8,792 bases of DNA from Alphaproteobacteria bacterium (GCA_025998595.1 BNWE01000052.1:1-8792); one strand, 5' to 3'; counted from the stretch's first letter, positions 1-6,247 are shown. Program-made: numbers and translations. Notes: generated by a model not told the origin, from the sequence alone.

Positions 1-300
1 AAATGGACTGTTCTCATCATCCTGTTCATTGTTTACTGTTGGAAAAACCTGTCCATCTAATAGGCTTGCAGATTCCTCTTGATTCCACTGTGTGGTCTGG
101 AAAACAGGCGGTGGACTCATAGGTTCATGTTCAGGTTCACAAGTGCCAAAAACTGGCGTATCGCCACAAGCGCTGAAACCTTCAGGTATAGATGATAAAT
201 CAGGTGGTGACGGCAAAGCTTCATTTGCTCCGTTTACATCCGGCAAAGCATTTAACAGTAGTCCAAAAACAATCAAGTAACGTAACGTAGTATAAGTCAT
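1..300 (-). CDS. Secreted protein of unknown function, N-terminal part (runs off the window)
   Basis: The frame is open for 100 codons from an ATG at 300 to the window edge with no stop, so only the N-terminus is seen. AGGAGA (306-311 on the complement) lies 5 bases before the ATG, which makes the start convincing. The protein begins with a typical Sec signal peptide: Arg7, a hydrophobic core at about residues 8-19 (YLIVFGLLLNAL) and a plausible cleavage site after VNG at residue 24. The mature part is rich in Pro, Glu and Ser, has two cysteines near residues 45 and 54 that could form a disulfide, and shows no motif I recognise. It is probably exported to the periplasm or beyond. It reads in the same direction as recR but is separated from it by 171 bases, so it may have its own promoter. 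Function is unknown. Confidence 0.75.
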   Translation of the reverse strand, partial: MTYTTLRYLIVFGLLLNALPDVNGANEALPSPPDLSSIPEGFSACGDTPVFGTCEPEHEPMSPPPVFQTTQWNQEESASLLDGQVFPTVNNEQDDENSPF

Positions 301-305
301 ATTTA

Positions 306-311
306 TCTCCT
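306..311 (-). promoter_or_regulatory. Ribosome binding site of the secreted protein gene
   Basis: AGGAGA on the complementary strand, 5 bases before the ATG at 300. It is one of the strongest Shine-Dalgarno sequences in the window and fixes the start of a gene that has no visible stop. Confidence 0.7.
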
Positions 312-456
312 ATTTGTTTACTACAAGGATAGCATATTGCAAATTGGTTAATTTTTTGTTAAAAAATGTAAGAAAATAAAAATATTCTTGTAAAACATTG
401 TGCTTTTATGTGTAAACACATCTCGCATATGCATCAGCCTATAGCGAAGTAGTGGT

Positions 457-472
457 CCAGTGTCACGCTGGT
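457..472. repeat. Imperfect palindrome ACCAGCGTGAYRCTGGT, copy 1
   Basis: On the minus strand this reads ACCAGCGTGACACTGG and abuts the recR stop codon (474-472). Its arms are complementary apart from one position, a T-G wobble if the plus strand is transcribed. Fifteen bases (458-472) are identical to 8531-8545 in the rep-parA gap, and both places carry AAGTAGT a few bases before them. A related copy lies in mlaD (3333-3349). There is no T-run, so it does not look like a recR terminator. Confidence 0.5.
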
Positions 473-1059
473 CACCCCCGGGCGGAAAAGGCGGTGAAGA
501 GAGTGCCATCGTCAAGGTAGTCCAATTCTCCGCCCATTGGAATGCCATGAGCCAGTGATGTGGTTTTTATATTGCGATTGGCGAAGAAGTTTTTGATGTA
601 ATGGTCGGTGGTCTGACCTTCTACGGTTGCGCTGAGGGCAACTATGATTTCAGTCACGCCGTTGGTATTGCATCTTTGTGTTAACTTATCCAGCATGAGG
701 ACTTCGGGACCTCTTCCCTCAATGGACGAAAGCAATCCGCCTAAAACGTGATACATGCCTTTAAAGCAGGACGTTCTTTCGATGGCCCACAAATCCGCCA
801 CGCTCTCCACAACGCATATGACGTCATTGCGTCTGGTTCTATCGGAGCAGATGGAGCAGATATCGTCGAATGTATCGATGTTAGCGCAAATGGGGCATAC
901 CTTTACGTTCTTGAAGACTCTGGAAATGCTTGTCAACAGCGGCTCCAGACTAATGTCTCGGTTTTTTATCATGTGTATCACGATTCTCCGAGCGGATCTT
1001 GGACCCAGCCCAGGTAATCTAGAGATCTTTTGTATGAGTGTTTCTATATCTGGTCCCAT
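472..1059 (-). CDS. recR: Recombination mediator protein RecR
   Basis: RecR acts with RecO (and RecF) in the cytoplasm to load RecA onto SSB-coated single-stranded DNA at gaps. At 195 residues it has the usual family length. Visible parts in order: an N-terminal helix-hairpin-helix region (about residues 8-30, with LPGLGPRSARRI), a four-cysteine zinc module (CPIC at 55-58 and CSIC at 68-71), and a Toprim domain starting near residue 79 (VICVVES, with acidic Glu85). The ATG at 1059 gives the canonical N-terminus. The ribosome binding site (GGTGAAGA) is weak. Twelve bases separate it from the holB stop, so the two are probably one transcript. All key residues are present and it appears intact. 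In many bacteria recR follows dnaX and ybaB; here its partner is holB, another clamp-loader subunit gene. Confidence 0.95.
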   Translation of the reverse strand: MGPDIETLIQKISRLPGLGPRSARRIVIHMIKNRDISLEPLLTSISRVFKNVKVCPICANIDTFDDICSICSDRTRRNDVICVVESVADLWAIERTSCFKGMYHVLGGLLSSIEGRGPEVLMLDKLTQRCNTNGVTEIIVALSATVEGQTTDHYIKNFFANRNIKTTSLAHGIPMGGELDYLDDGTLFTAFSARG

Positions 1060-1071
1060 CTGTCTTCACCG

Positions 1072-2067
1072 CTAACATGAGAAAAATTTTTCAAATACAT
1101 ATACCAACAGAGAATTTTTATCCAGCATCAGTCGTTCTCCGCCGCTTAGCATAGTGATGATTTCCATAACTTTCTTTACCTCGGTATCTGTGTTCTGGAA
1201 CATATTTCTGTTGCGGAAATTTCTCAATATTCCAACTTCGTTGGAATCTTCATTGTCGACGCTATTGCAGATTATGTCAACATAGATTTTTAAAATATGT
1301 GTCATGCATTTCTTGATAATAAAAAAATTATCGCATAGCTTATTATCAAACAGAAACTTCAGATGTTTTTTGTAATTGTCATTTCCCGAACTGCAGTCGA
1401 AGGCATTCAGCAGATTATCGAATATATCGATGCCATTGTTGTTGTGTATGTAAAGTGCCGCTCCTATGGATCCTCCGGATAGTTTAGCGATTTCTTTTGC
1501 GTTTTCTATGCCTCTGTCTTCGAGAGCTTTTTCCACAAGGCTCGTATCAATTGCACCAAAGCGCAGCTTGGCAGCTCTCGACAACAATGTCTTGGGAATA
1601 TATCCGACATTATCGCAAATCATTATAATTACGGTGTTTTTCGGAGGTTCCTCTAGTATCTTTAGCAGTGAATTGTAGATGTTCTTATTTAAATTGGCGG
1701 CGTTTTCCAGCAGAACCACCTTCCATTTGGAAAGCGCTGGCGCCTTGTGTATTTTAAGCAGTAGCTCCCGCGTTTCATCAATGGAAACCAATTCTTCTCT
1801 CTGCTCCAGTATAAAAAAATCCGGATGTGTGCGGAGAGCAACAAGTTTATGTACAGGATGGCCGACTGGAATATCCAGAGATGGTCCAGATGGAGTTATT
1901 CCCGCCAGAAGGCATTTGGCGAACTGGTGCGCCATTGTTGATTTCCCCACACCAAATGGTCCTTGAAAAATCCAGGTGGGGAATATTTTCTCGGAAATAA
2001 TGGCATGCGCCAGGGTTGCTTCTGCTTTCTCGTGTCCCAAAATAGATAATGTCTCTTTGTAAGTCAT
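1072..2067 (-). CDS. holB: DNA polymerase III subunit delta-prime
   Basis: A clamp-loader subunit of the replicative polymerase that helps open the sliding clamp and place it on primed DNA. The protein (331 residues from the ATG at 2067) starts with the family's N-terminal phrase about a genomic partner (ILGHEKAEATLAHAI). It has a P-loop GPFGVGKS at 36-43, an HPDF motif at 81-84, NSLLKILEEPP at 132-142 and the sensor/arginine-finger region LLSRAAKLRF at 161-170, where the usual SRC is SRA. The clustered zinc-binding cysteines of many delta-prime proteins are absent. The frame extends to a TTG at 2112, but the ATG at 2067 fits the family better; neither has a good ribosome binding site. The C-terminal third is divergent, as is common for this subunit. 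It lies upstream of recR and diverges from the phaB-like gene. Confidence 0.88.
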   Translation of the reverse strand: MTYKETLSILGHEKAEATLAHAIISEKIFPTWIFQGPFGVGKSTMAHQFAKCLLAGITPSGPSLDIPVGHPVHKLVALRTHPDFFILEQREELVSIDETRELLLKIHKAPALSKWKVVLLENAANLNKNIYNSLLKILEEPPKNTVIIMICDNVGYIPKTLLSRAAKLRFGAIDTSLVEKALEDRGIENAKEIAKLSGGSIGAALYIHNNNGIDIFDNLLNAFDCSSGNDNYKKHLKFLFDNKLCDNFFIIKKCMTHILKIYVDIICNSVDNEDSNEVGILRNFRNRNMFQNTDTEVKKVMEIITMLSGGERLMLDKNSLLVYVFEKFFSC

Positions 2068-2156
2068 ATTTTTATGGCGAATCAATTTGCTAGATGATAA
2101 TATTAGCACCAATAGATTGTTATGTGTATTTTTTTTTGGGTTTTATGGAGTATGTT

Positions 2157-2876
2157 GTGAAAATAGCTCTCATTACTGGTGGAACCAGGGGCATAGGTAG
2201 CGGAATATCCAGGAGATTAAAGGAATCAGGATATTTGGTGGCGGCAAACTATAATAAAGACATTGATACGGCGAAAAAATTTCAAGAAGAAGCTGATATT
2301 CCAGTGTTTTCCTGGGATGTATCCGACTACGATTCCTGCGTAAAAGGGGTATGGGAGGTCTGCAATGCCCTTGGAGGCAACGTCGATGTGCTCGTTAACA
2401 ACGCTGGTATCACCAAAGATGGGATGCTTCATAAGATGGATCCAGCCGATTGGCATCGGGTTATAGTCACTAATCTAACGTCTGTGTTCAATATGTGTAG
2501 GGTGGTCATACCATCGATGCGTGAGAAAAAATTCGGACGCATCATAAACATAAGCTCCATAAACGGTCTGAAAGGTCAAGTGGGCCAGACGAATTACTCG
2601 GCCGCCAAAGCAGGTATTCTCGGATTTACGAAGGCATTAGCGCTCGAATCTGCATCGAAGGGAATTACCGTCAACGCCATTGCTCCCGGATATATTTCCA
2701 CAGATATGACTGACGCCATTCGGGACGACATTAAAGAAAAGATCGTTGGCGGAATTCCCATAGGAAGATTCGGAAAAATAGACGAAATCGCGCATGCTGT
2801 GCTATACTTGGCCGACGAAAGGGCTTCCTACGTAACGGGAACTACGTTAAATGTAAATGGTGGTCAGTATTTATAG
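2157..2876 (+). CDS. phaB: Acetoacetyl-CoA reductase PhaB-like (short-chain dehydrogenase; FabG is the alternative)
   Basis: An NADPH-dependent short-chain dehydrogenase of the FabG/PhaB group. FabG reduces 3-oxoacyl-ACP in fatty acid synthesis; PhaB reduces acetoacetyl-CoA for polyhydroxybutyrate. The Rossmann motif TGGTRGIG is at residues 7-14, NNAG at 81-84, and the catalytic tetrad is Asn106, Ser134, Tyr147 and Lys151, with C-terminal NVNGG. The stretch INGLKGQVGQTNYSAAKAG resembles PhaB more than typical FabG, which is why PhaB is preferred. I chose the GTG at 2157 because GGAG sits 6 bases before it and the protein then starts MKIALITGG; an ATG at 2145 is possible but has only a poor ribosome binding site. 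Length is 239 residues. Its stop codon overlaps the mlaD ribosome binding site, so the two genes form an operon. No polymer synthase is in view. Confidence 0.85.
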   Translation: MKIALITGGTRGIGSGISRRLKESGYLVAANYNKDIDTAKKFQEEADIPVFSWDVSDYDSCVKGVWEVCNALGGNVDVLVNNAGITKDGMLHKMDPADWHRVIVTNLTSVFNMCRVVIPSMREKKFGRIINISSINGLKGQVGQTNYSAAKAGILGFTKALALESASKGITVNAIAPGYISTDMTDAIRDDIKEKIVGGIPIGRFGKIDEIAHAVLYLADERASYVTGTTLNVNGGQYL

Positions 2877-2880
2877 GAGA
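2875..2880 (+). promoter_or_regulatory. Ribosome binding site of mlaD overlapping the phaB stop
   Basis: AGGAGA overlaps the TAG stop (2874-2876) of the reductase gene and lies 7 bases before the ATG at 2888. This supports translational coupling of the two genes. Confidence 0.7.
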
Positions 2881-2887
2881 AAGAGAT

Positions 2888-3862
2888 ATGGAAAAGGGGC
2901 GCGCGTTTGAAACCATTGTGGGTTTTTTTGTTCTTCTGGTGGCATTGTTCTTTTTTTATTTTGTTTATAACCAATCCAACTGGAAGAGAATGGATGGCTA
3001 TATGCTTACGGCGAAATTCGATCGAGCCGATGGACTTGCCGATGGCGTGGATGTAAAACTAAGCGGGGTTCGAATTGGGAAAATCCTGAGTGTAAAAATA
3101 GATCCCGAGACATTTCTGGCTACGGTTAAATTCTCAGTACCCGATAACATAAAACTTCCAAAAGACAGCAGCGCGACTGTGCAAAGTGATGGACTTTTCG
3201 GCGGTAGGTATCTTGCTCTCACACCGGGTGGAGAAGAGGCAGATATTCCACATGGTGGGGAAATAGAAAATACGGTTGGTCCGACAAATCTAGAATCTCT
3301 GATCGGGAAATTTATGCTCTCCAAAGATTCCGACCAGCGTGATGCTGGTTCCAAAAATACTGAGACTTCGCAGGCGATGGAAACGTCAAAAGATATTGGA
3401 ATTACAAAGGACGCGGAGGAAACGGAAGCACCGAAGAATCCAAAGGATACAGAAGCATCGAGGGATTCAAAAGATACAGAAGCATCGAGGGATTCGAAGG
3501 AATCGGAAGCATCGAGGGATTCGAAGGAATCGGAAGCGTCGAGGGATTCGAAGGAATTGGAAGCATCGAGGGATTCGAAGGAATTGGAAGCATCGAGGGA
3601 TTCGAAGGAATTGGAAGCATCGAGGGATTCAAAGGAAACGGAAGCATCGAGGGATTCGAAGGAATTGGAAGCATCGAGGGATTCGAAGGAATTGGAAGCA
3701 TCGAGGGATTCGAAGGAATTGGAAGCATCGAGGGATTCAAAGGAAACGGAAGCATCGAGGGATTCAAAGGAAACGGAAGCATCGAGGGATTCAAAGGAAA
3801 CGGAAGCATCGAGGGATTCAAAGGAAACGGAAGCGTCGAGGGATTCAAAGGAAATGGAATAA
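2888..3862 (+). CDS. mlaD: MlaD-like MCE-domain protein with a 15-fold repeat tail
   Basis: MlaD is the substrate-binding subunit of the Mla phospholipid transporter. It is anchored in the inner membrane, with its MCE domain facing the periplasm. Residues 9-27 form one transmembrane helix. Residues 37-115 are an MCE domain (LSGVRIGKI, then DGLFGGRYLALTPGG). The next stretch, ENTVGPTNLESLIGKFMLS, matches the end of ordinary alphaproteobacterial MlaD proteins, which are usually about 150-160 residues. Here about 170 further residues follow: a degenerate Ser/Thr/Lys/Glu-rich stretch, then 15 copies of the 9-residue unit EASRDSKEL (last residues variable: DT, ES, EL, ET or EM) at 189-323, then Glu and the stop. 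The tail is highly charged and likely extended or helical in the periplasm. No mlaE or mlaF is adjacent. The tail's function is unknown. Confidence 0.88.
   Translation: MEKGRAFETIVGFFVLLVALFFFYFVYNQSNWKRMDGYMLTAKFDRADGLADGVDVKLSGVRIGKILSVKIDPETFLATVKFSVPDNIKLPKDSSATVQSDGLFGGRYLALTPGGEEADIPHGGEIENTVGPTNLESLIGKFMLSKDSDQRDAGSKNTETSQAMETSKDIGITKDAEETEAPKNPKDTEASRDSKDTEASRDSKESEASRDSKESEASRDSKELEASRDSKELEASRDSKELEASRDSKETEASRDSKELEASRDSKELEASRDSKELEASRDSKETEASRDSKETEASRDSKETEASRDSKETEASRDSKEME
3333..3349. repeat. Imperfect palindrome ACCAGCGTGAYRCTGGT, copy 2 (inside mlaD)
   Basis: ACCAGCGTGATGCTGGT has 6-bp perfect arms (ACCAGC / GCTGGT) around a 5-base centre. It lies within mlaD where the conserved domain ends and the low-complexity tail begins. 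Thirteen of 15 core bases match the copy beside recR. Confidence 0.45.
3452..3856 (+). repeat. Fifteen tandem copies of a 27-bp unit in the mlaD tail
   Basis: The unit begins GAAGCATCGAGGGATTCRAA and ends with a variable pair of codons, giving EASRDSK plus two residues; 15 x 27 = 405 bp in frame. The first two copies end in DT and ES, followed by ES, then EL-EL-EL-ET twice, then ET three times and EM. The repeated EL-EL-EL-ET block is a higher-order 108-bp duplication. Because 27 is divisible by three, other frames on both strands also stay open across the array; those frames are not genes. Confidence 0.95.
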
Positions 3863-3887
3863 ATCTATACTCTTTTTGGTTGAGAAT

Positions 3888-4022
3888 ATGGTTTTTTATA
3901 GAAATCGCTTGATTGCAAAAGGAAAACTCCACAAGGTTGCGCTCACAGCTGTGGCTCGAAAATTGTTGGTGATTTCGAGCTCAAAAATGAGATTTTTTCG
4001 CGAAGAAAAGGAGTACTTTTAG
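3888..4022 (+). pseudogene. IS110-family transposase remnant, C-terminal end
   Basis: About 44 residues in this frame (YRNRLIAKGK, then KVALTAVARKLLVI) look like the conserved C-terminal segment of IS110/IS116/IS902 transposases (Transposase_20), in which an R-L-x-A-x-G-K phrase precedes K-V-A-L-x-A-x-x-R-K. Nothing of the N-terminal DEDD domain or the rest of the protein is present. The frame upstream is only the shifted reading of the mlaD repeats. The remnant starts 25 bases after the mlaD stop, so it is the trace of an old insertion just behind mlaD. No element ends were recognised. It is not expected to be functional. Confidence 0.65.
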
Positions 4023-4060
4023 GATTTTTTAAATCCAAATGGCAGCTATGGTAGCAAAGA

Positions 4061-4095
4061 AATTGTGTAAAACTCATTTGCACAATTGGTTTTTT
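4061..4095 (+). terminator. Possible rho-independent terminator
   Basis: AATTGTG (4061-4067) pairs with CACAATT (4081-4087) across a 13-base loop, followed by GG and six T (4090-4095). On the plus strand it could end transcripts from the phaB-mlaD operon. The long loop and low GC make it weak. Confidence 0.35.
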
Positions 4096-4270
4096 GTACT
4101 AAAAATTCAACAAAATCATAAACTTTTTCTTTGCTAGGATTCTTTTCTAAAAATACAGTGTCAACGCAATTTAGAAATGTCCGGTTTTGGGCGGCGGAAC
4201 AAGCCTCACCCAAGCGGTACATTTCTCGCAATTTAGGAATAATCCAAATATCTCAATGGCTCCTAACTTG

Positions 4271-4437
4271 TTATGCCACGGAGAAGTTTTGTTGAGCAAT
4301 CAGATGATCAACAAGAACACTCACTTCCTTTGCGTCTGCAATAGTCGGCGTTTTCTTATTGTTAGCCAGTATATTATACGATAATGAGCTGCCGTTATAA
4401 ATGACCTCTATTTCGTAACCTAAGCCAGGAAGGTCGC
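4271..4437 (-). pseudogene. 3' fragment of an unknown gene cut by the IS4 element
   Basis: This frame is open from the IS4 left end down to a TAA at 4273-4271, about 55 residues with the phrases GYEIEVIYNG and DAKEVSVLVDHLIAQ. The only ATG in frame (4453) lies inside the IS inverted repeat, so the true start has been lost. The other side of the IS does not continue this frame recognisably. I do not recognise the product. Confidence 0.3.
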
Positions 4438-4453
4438 CCTTACTCCACCCCAT
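4438..4453 (+). repeat. IS4-family left inverted repeat
   Basis: CCTTACTCCACCCCAT, identical to the complement of 5562-5577. It marks the element end beyond the transposase stop codon. Confidence 0.85.
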
Positions 4454-4481
4454 TATAGCATTTTACTAAAAATTCTTCTAA

Positions 4482-5540
4482 TTATTCGGATCGCAGTTCG
4501 AAAGAATCCCTTGCAAACATGCCATCCGAGCTTGAAAATACTGAGATCGCTTCGGCAAGTATATGAAATCTTTTTTTTAAAGGGTGTTTTTTGTTTTCAA
4601 TATATTCTCCAACCATTACGGTGAACAATTGAGCTAAGCTCATTATAAAATAAAGCCTCTTAAATCTATCGTATTTTCTAATTTTAGTTTTTTCGATATT
4701 AAATCCTGAGCTTTTTTGGTCTTGAAAACATTTCTCTATTGCAAATCGTTTCTGATAGATTCCGGAGTATTGGTGTCCCACGGGGAATGAGGAAAACAAA
4801 AACCAAGTGCTTCCATCTTTTGTTGTTATTTCGAAATTAGCCTCTCTTTTCCAGGCTTTCACGTAGGCTACAAATTCCGTGTTTTTTCCATCAAAAGACT
4901 TTAAATTCAATTTGTTATCGCCGATTTGAATGTTTAGGTTATCACTTATTCTCAGCACATAATTGAATCCATTTTTACTACACAATTGCGCAAAACGGTC
5001 GTTTCCAAATCCGCGATCGGCAACTATTGTATATGTGTATTTTTTTGGCAAAAGATGTCGCAATTCCTTTATAAAAGCCTCCTCCATCTTCTTCTGGTCA
5101 AATTGTCCCTTTTTCTGGGGATAAGACCTCATTGAAAAATACAAGGGGACAGATCTTCCGCCAAAATCAACACTTGCCATAAGTATCAAAAATTCGTCTG
5201 TATCGCTTGTGTAATCAACATTTATAAGGATATCTTTGCCAGTTTTTATCAAGTCACGCTCCGTTAAAGAGTCCATTAATAAGTTGACATACTTTCTCCA
5301 CATGAAATCATTGACTTGAAAATCCTCAGCCTGAAGAACCCTATTGATGCGCTTCTCATTCGCCTTAAAAGTTTGACCATTATCTTGGCTCATAGTTCTC
5401 GCCATCGCCCACACACTCGATGATCCTGAGCGCACCATGCCTTGAACAACCTGAGGCAAATTCTTTAATAAAACCTTACCTAATCCATCAAAATATTCTG
5501 AAATAATCCCAATCATTTTATAGCTCCAACCATAACTCAT
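4482..5540 (-). CDS. IS4-family DDE transposase
   Basis: This cut-and-paste transposase binds the inverted repeats and moves the element. The protein has 352 residues. It has the DDE triad: Asp109 in INVDYTSD, Asp175 in IVADRGFGN, and Glu269 in the perfect IS4 signature Y(2)R(3)E(6)K (Tyr262, Arg265, Glu269, Lys276 in YQKRFAIEKCFQDQK). The reading frame is uninterrupted, so the element may still be active. The start at 5540 lies 21 bases inside the right inverted repeat; a second Met at residue 9 is possible. The stop is 28 bases inside the left repeat. Such a compact layout is normal for this family. The subgroup was not resolved. Confidence 0.92.
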   Translation of the reverse strand: MSYGWSYKMIGIISEYFDGLGKVLLKNLPQVVQGMVRSGSSSVWAMARTMSQDNGQTFKANEKRINRVLQAEDFQVNDFMWRKYVNLLMDSLTERDLIKTGKDILINVDYTSDTDEFLILMASVDFGGRSVPLYFSMRSYPQKKGQFDQKKMEEAFIKELRHLLPKKYTYTIVADRGFGNDRFAQLCSKNGFNYVLRISDNLNIQIGDNKLNLKSFDGKNTEFVAYVKAWKREANFEITTKDGSTWFLFSSFPVGHQYSGIYQKRFAIEKCFQDQKSSGFNIEKTKIRKYDRFKRLYFIMSLAQLFTVMVGEYIENKKHPLKKRFHILAEAISVFSSSDGMFARDSFELRSE

Positions 5541-5561
5541 TGAAATAGTTTACCATAAGTT

Positions 5562-5577
5562 ATGGGGTGGAGTAAGG
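5562..5577 (-). repeat. IS4-family right inverted repeat
   Basis: ATGGGGTGGAGTAAGG, exact complement of 4438-4453. It lies just upstream of the transposase start. Confidence 0.85.
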
Positions 5578-5968
5578 TATCACCCCCCATACCTCCAGTT
5601 GCATTTCATACAAACACAACTTCGATGCTGAAATAGCTTCAACATCGCAGACGCGGCACGCAACCCATCAACCGAAAAAACGAAGTCATTAGCGCAAATC
5701 CAGCGAGAACGCCCGTAGAATGATTTTGGACGCTTGTGGCTATTTTGGGCCCATTCGCCCTAACATGCCCTCCTACGGACTTCCTGACGCGTTCTAGATG
5801 CATGTTTTACGCTGACCTTTGCCAAGATTTCCATCGCGGCTTTCCAGAAACAAACCAAGAAAAATCGCAATTGTTCAAATTTCAGAGCTTTTGTTTTGGT
5901 TGATATTTTCGTAGGAAAAAGCGAGCGGGGACTGCGAGCAAAAATCTGGCGAAGCCAGCTTCGATTGG
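5578..5968. other. Gene-free stretch, locally GC-richer, content unknown
   Basis: No convincing gene lies between the IS4 end and the XRE gene. On the minus strand one frame stays open from within the XRE gene to a TAG at 5762-5760, and after that single stop it remains open for about 60 more codons (phrases NDFVFSVDGLRAASAMLKLF and HRSCVCMKCNWRYGG) to a TGA next to the IS4 end. The stretch at about 5640-5800 looks richer in G+C than its surroundings. It may be a decayed gene, a repeat or a structured noncoding segment. I recognise nothing with confidence. Confidence 0.3.
5941..5958 (-). terminator. Possible terminator of the XRE gene
   Basis: On the minus strand, 10 bases after the XRE stop, CTGGC-TTC-GCCAG is followed by ATTTTTG. 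The stem is only 5 bp, but its position and the T-run suit a rho-independent terminator. Confidence 0.4.
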
Positions 5969-6247
5969 TTACTTTTCTTCGAAATCCCAAGCATTTTCTG
6001 CGACGAATGAGATTTTTGATTGGTTCTCGAAAACAACGCCACAGGTCTCCAAGAACGTTTTTAGGTGATATACGGTGGTTAGATTGCACTTTGGAGGCTT
6101 AGACATGTCTTGGCTCTCTATGCGCGTGATTGTAGCTCTTCCTATGCCTGTTCTCTTATGGAGATCTGTTGCTGTTAGTCCTAAGCCTGCTCTAGCGGCT
6201 TTTAGTTGGAAAACAGTGATGTCTTTCGTAAGCATAGTTTTATCCAC
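5969..6247 (-). CDS. Small XRE-family helix-turn-helix regulator
   Basis: A 92-residue DNA-binding protein. Residues about 14-45 form an XRE/Cro-type helix-turn-helix (FQLKAARAGLGLTATDLHKR, then GIGRATITRIES), followed by a short segment ending in LKTFLETCGVVF. This resembles a family of short alphaproteobacterial XRE proteins whose last motif is usually a hydrophobic ALE-x-x-GV-x-F. The frame opens with GTG at 6247; an ATG at 6235 (residue 5) is equally possible, and neither has a clear ribosome binding site. It points away from the iterons and rep, and its start overlaps a DnaA-box-like sequence. A role in controlling rep or copy number is plausible from position only. No toxin partner is adjacent. 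Confidence 0.8.
   Translation of the reverse strand: MDKTMLTKDITVFQLKAARAGLGLTATDLHKRTGIGRATITRIESQDMSKPPKCNLTTVYHLKTFLETCGVVFENQSKISFVAENAWDFEEK

Larger units (their letters stand above)
4023..4437. other. Gene-poor stretch with short minus-strand frames, perhaps degraded genes
   Basis: No intact gene was recognised. On the minus strand three short open stretches lie in different frames. The first enters from the IS4 end and reads GDLPGLGYEIEVIYNGS onward to a stop at 4271. The second, at about 4190-4310, reads NKLGAIEIFGLFLNCEKC and then WVRLVPPPKTGHF. The third reads from about 4250 to a stop at 4046. Frame changes between adjacent open stretches would fit a frameshifted or mosaic remnant, but none matches a family I know. 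Chance open frames cannot be excluded. Confidence 0.35.
4438..5577 (-). mobile_element. Complete IS4-family insertion sequence, 1140 bp
   Basis: The element is bounded by 16-bp perfect inverted repeats, CCTTACTCCACCCCAT at 4438-4453 and its complement at 5562-5577. It carries one transposase gene with an intact catalytic signature. The flanking bases (left ...GGAAGGTCGC, right TATCACCCCC...) do not match, so no target-site duplication is visible. That suggests a rearrangement or adjacent deletion after insertion. Confidence 0.88.

Noticed and set aside
408..421. Palindrome ATGTGTAAACACAT as the recR terminator
   Set aside because: The arms are perfect (6 bp) but the loop is only two bases, and no T-run follows on the recR strand.
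748..1075. Plus-strand frames opposite recR
   Set aside because: They are the antisense of the recR zinc module and Toprim domain; recR is unambiguous.
2087..2122. Promoters between holB and the phaB-like gene
   Set aside because: TTGCTA and TAGATT or TTGTTA can be picked out, but the spacings are poor (20 bases for the best pair). A divergent promoter must exist here, but I cannot place it.
3402..3932. A minus-strand protein with LPFPLNPSM repeats
   Set aside because: It is the antisense reading of the mlaD repeat, kept open by the same 27-bp period, with no ribosome binding site or homology.
3339..4022. A 227-residue plus-strand protein rich in KHRGI repeats
   Set aside because: This is the shifted frame of the mlaD repeat, which stays open because the unit is 27 bp. 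Only its last ~44 residues, the IS110 remnant, carry meaning.
5760..6089. A 109-residue minus-strand protein overlapping the XRE gene
   Set aside because: Its first third is the XRE gene in another frame, and the start has no ribosome binding site. Composition is Arg/Lys-rich without a domain. The open frame is noted under the orphan segment only.
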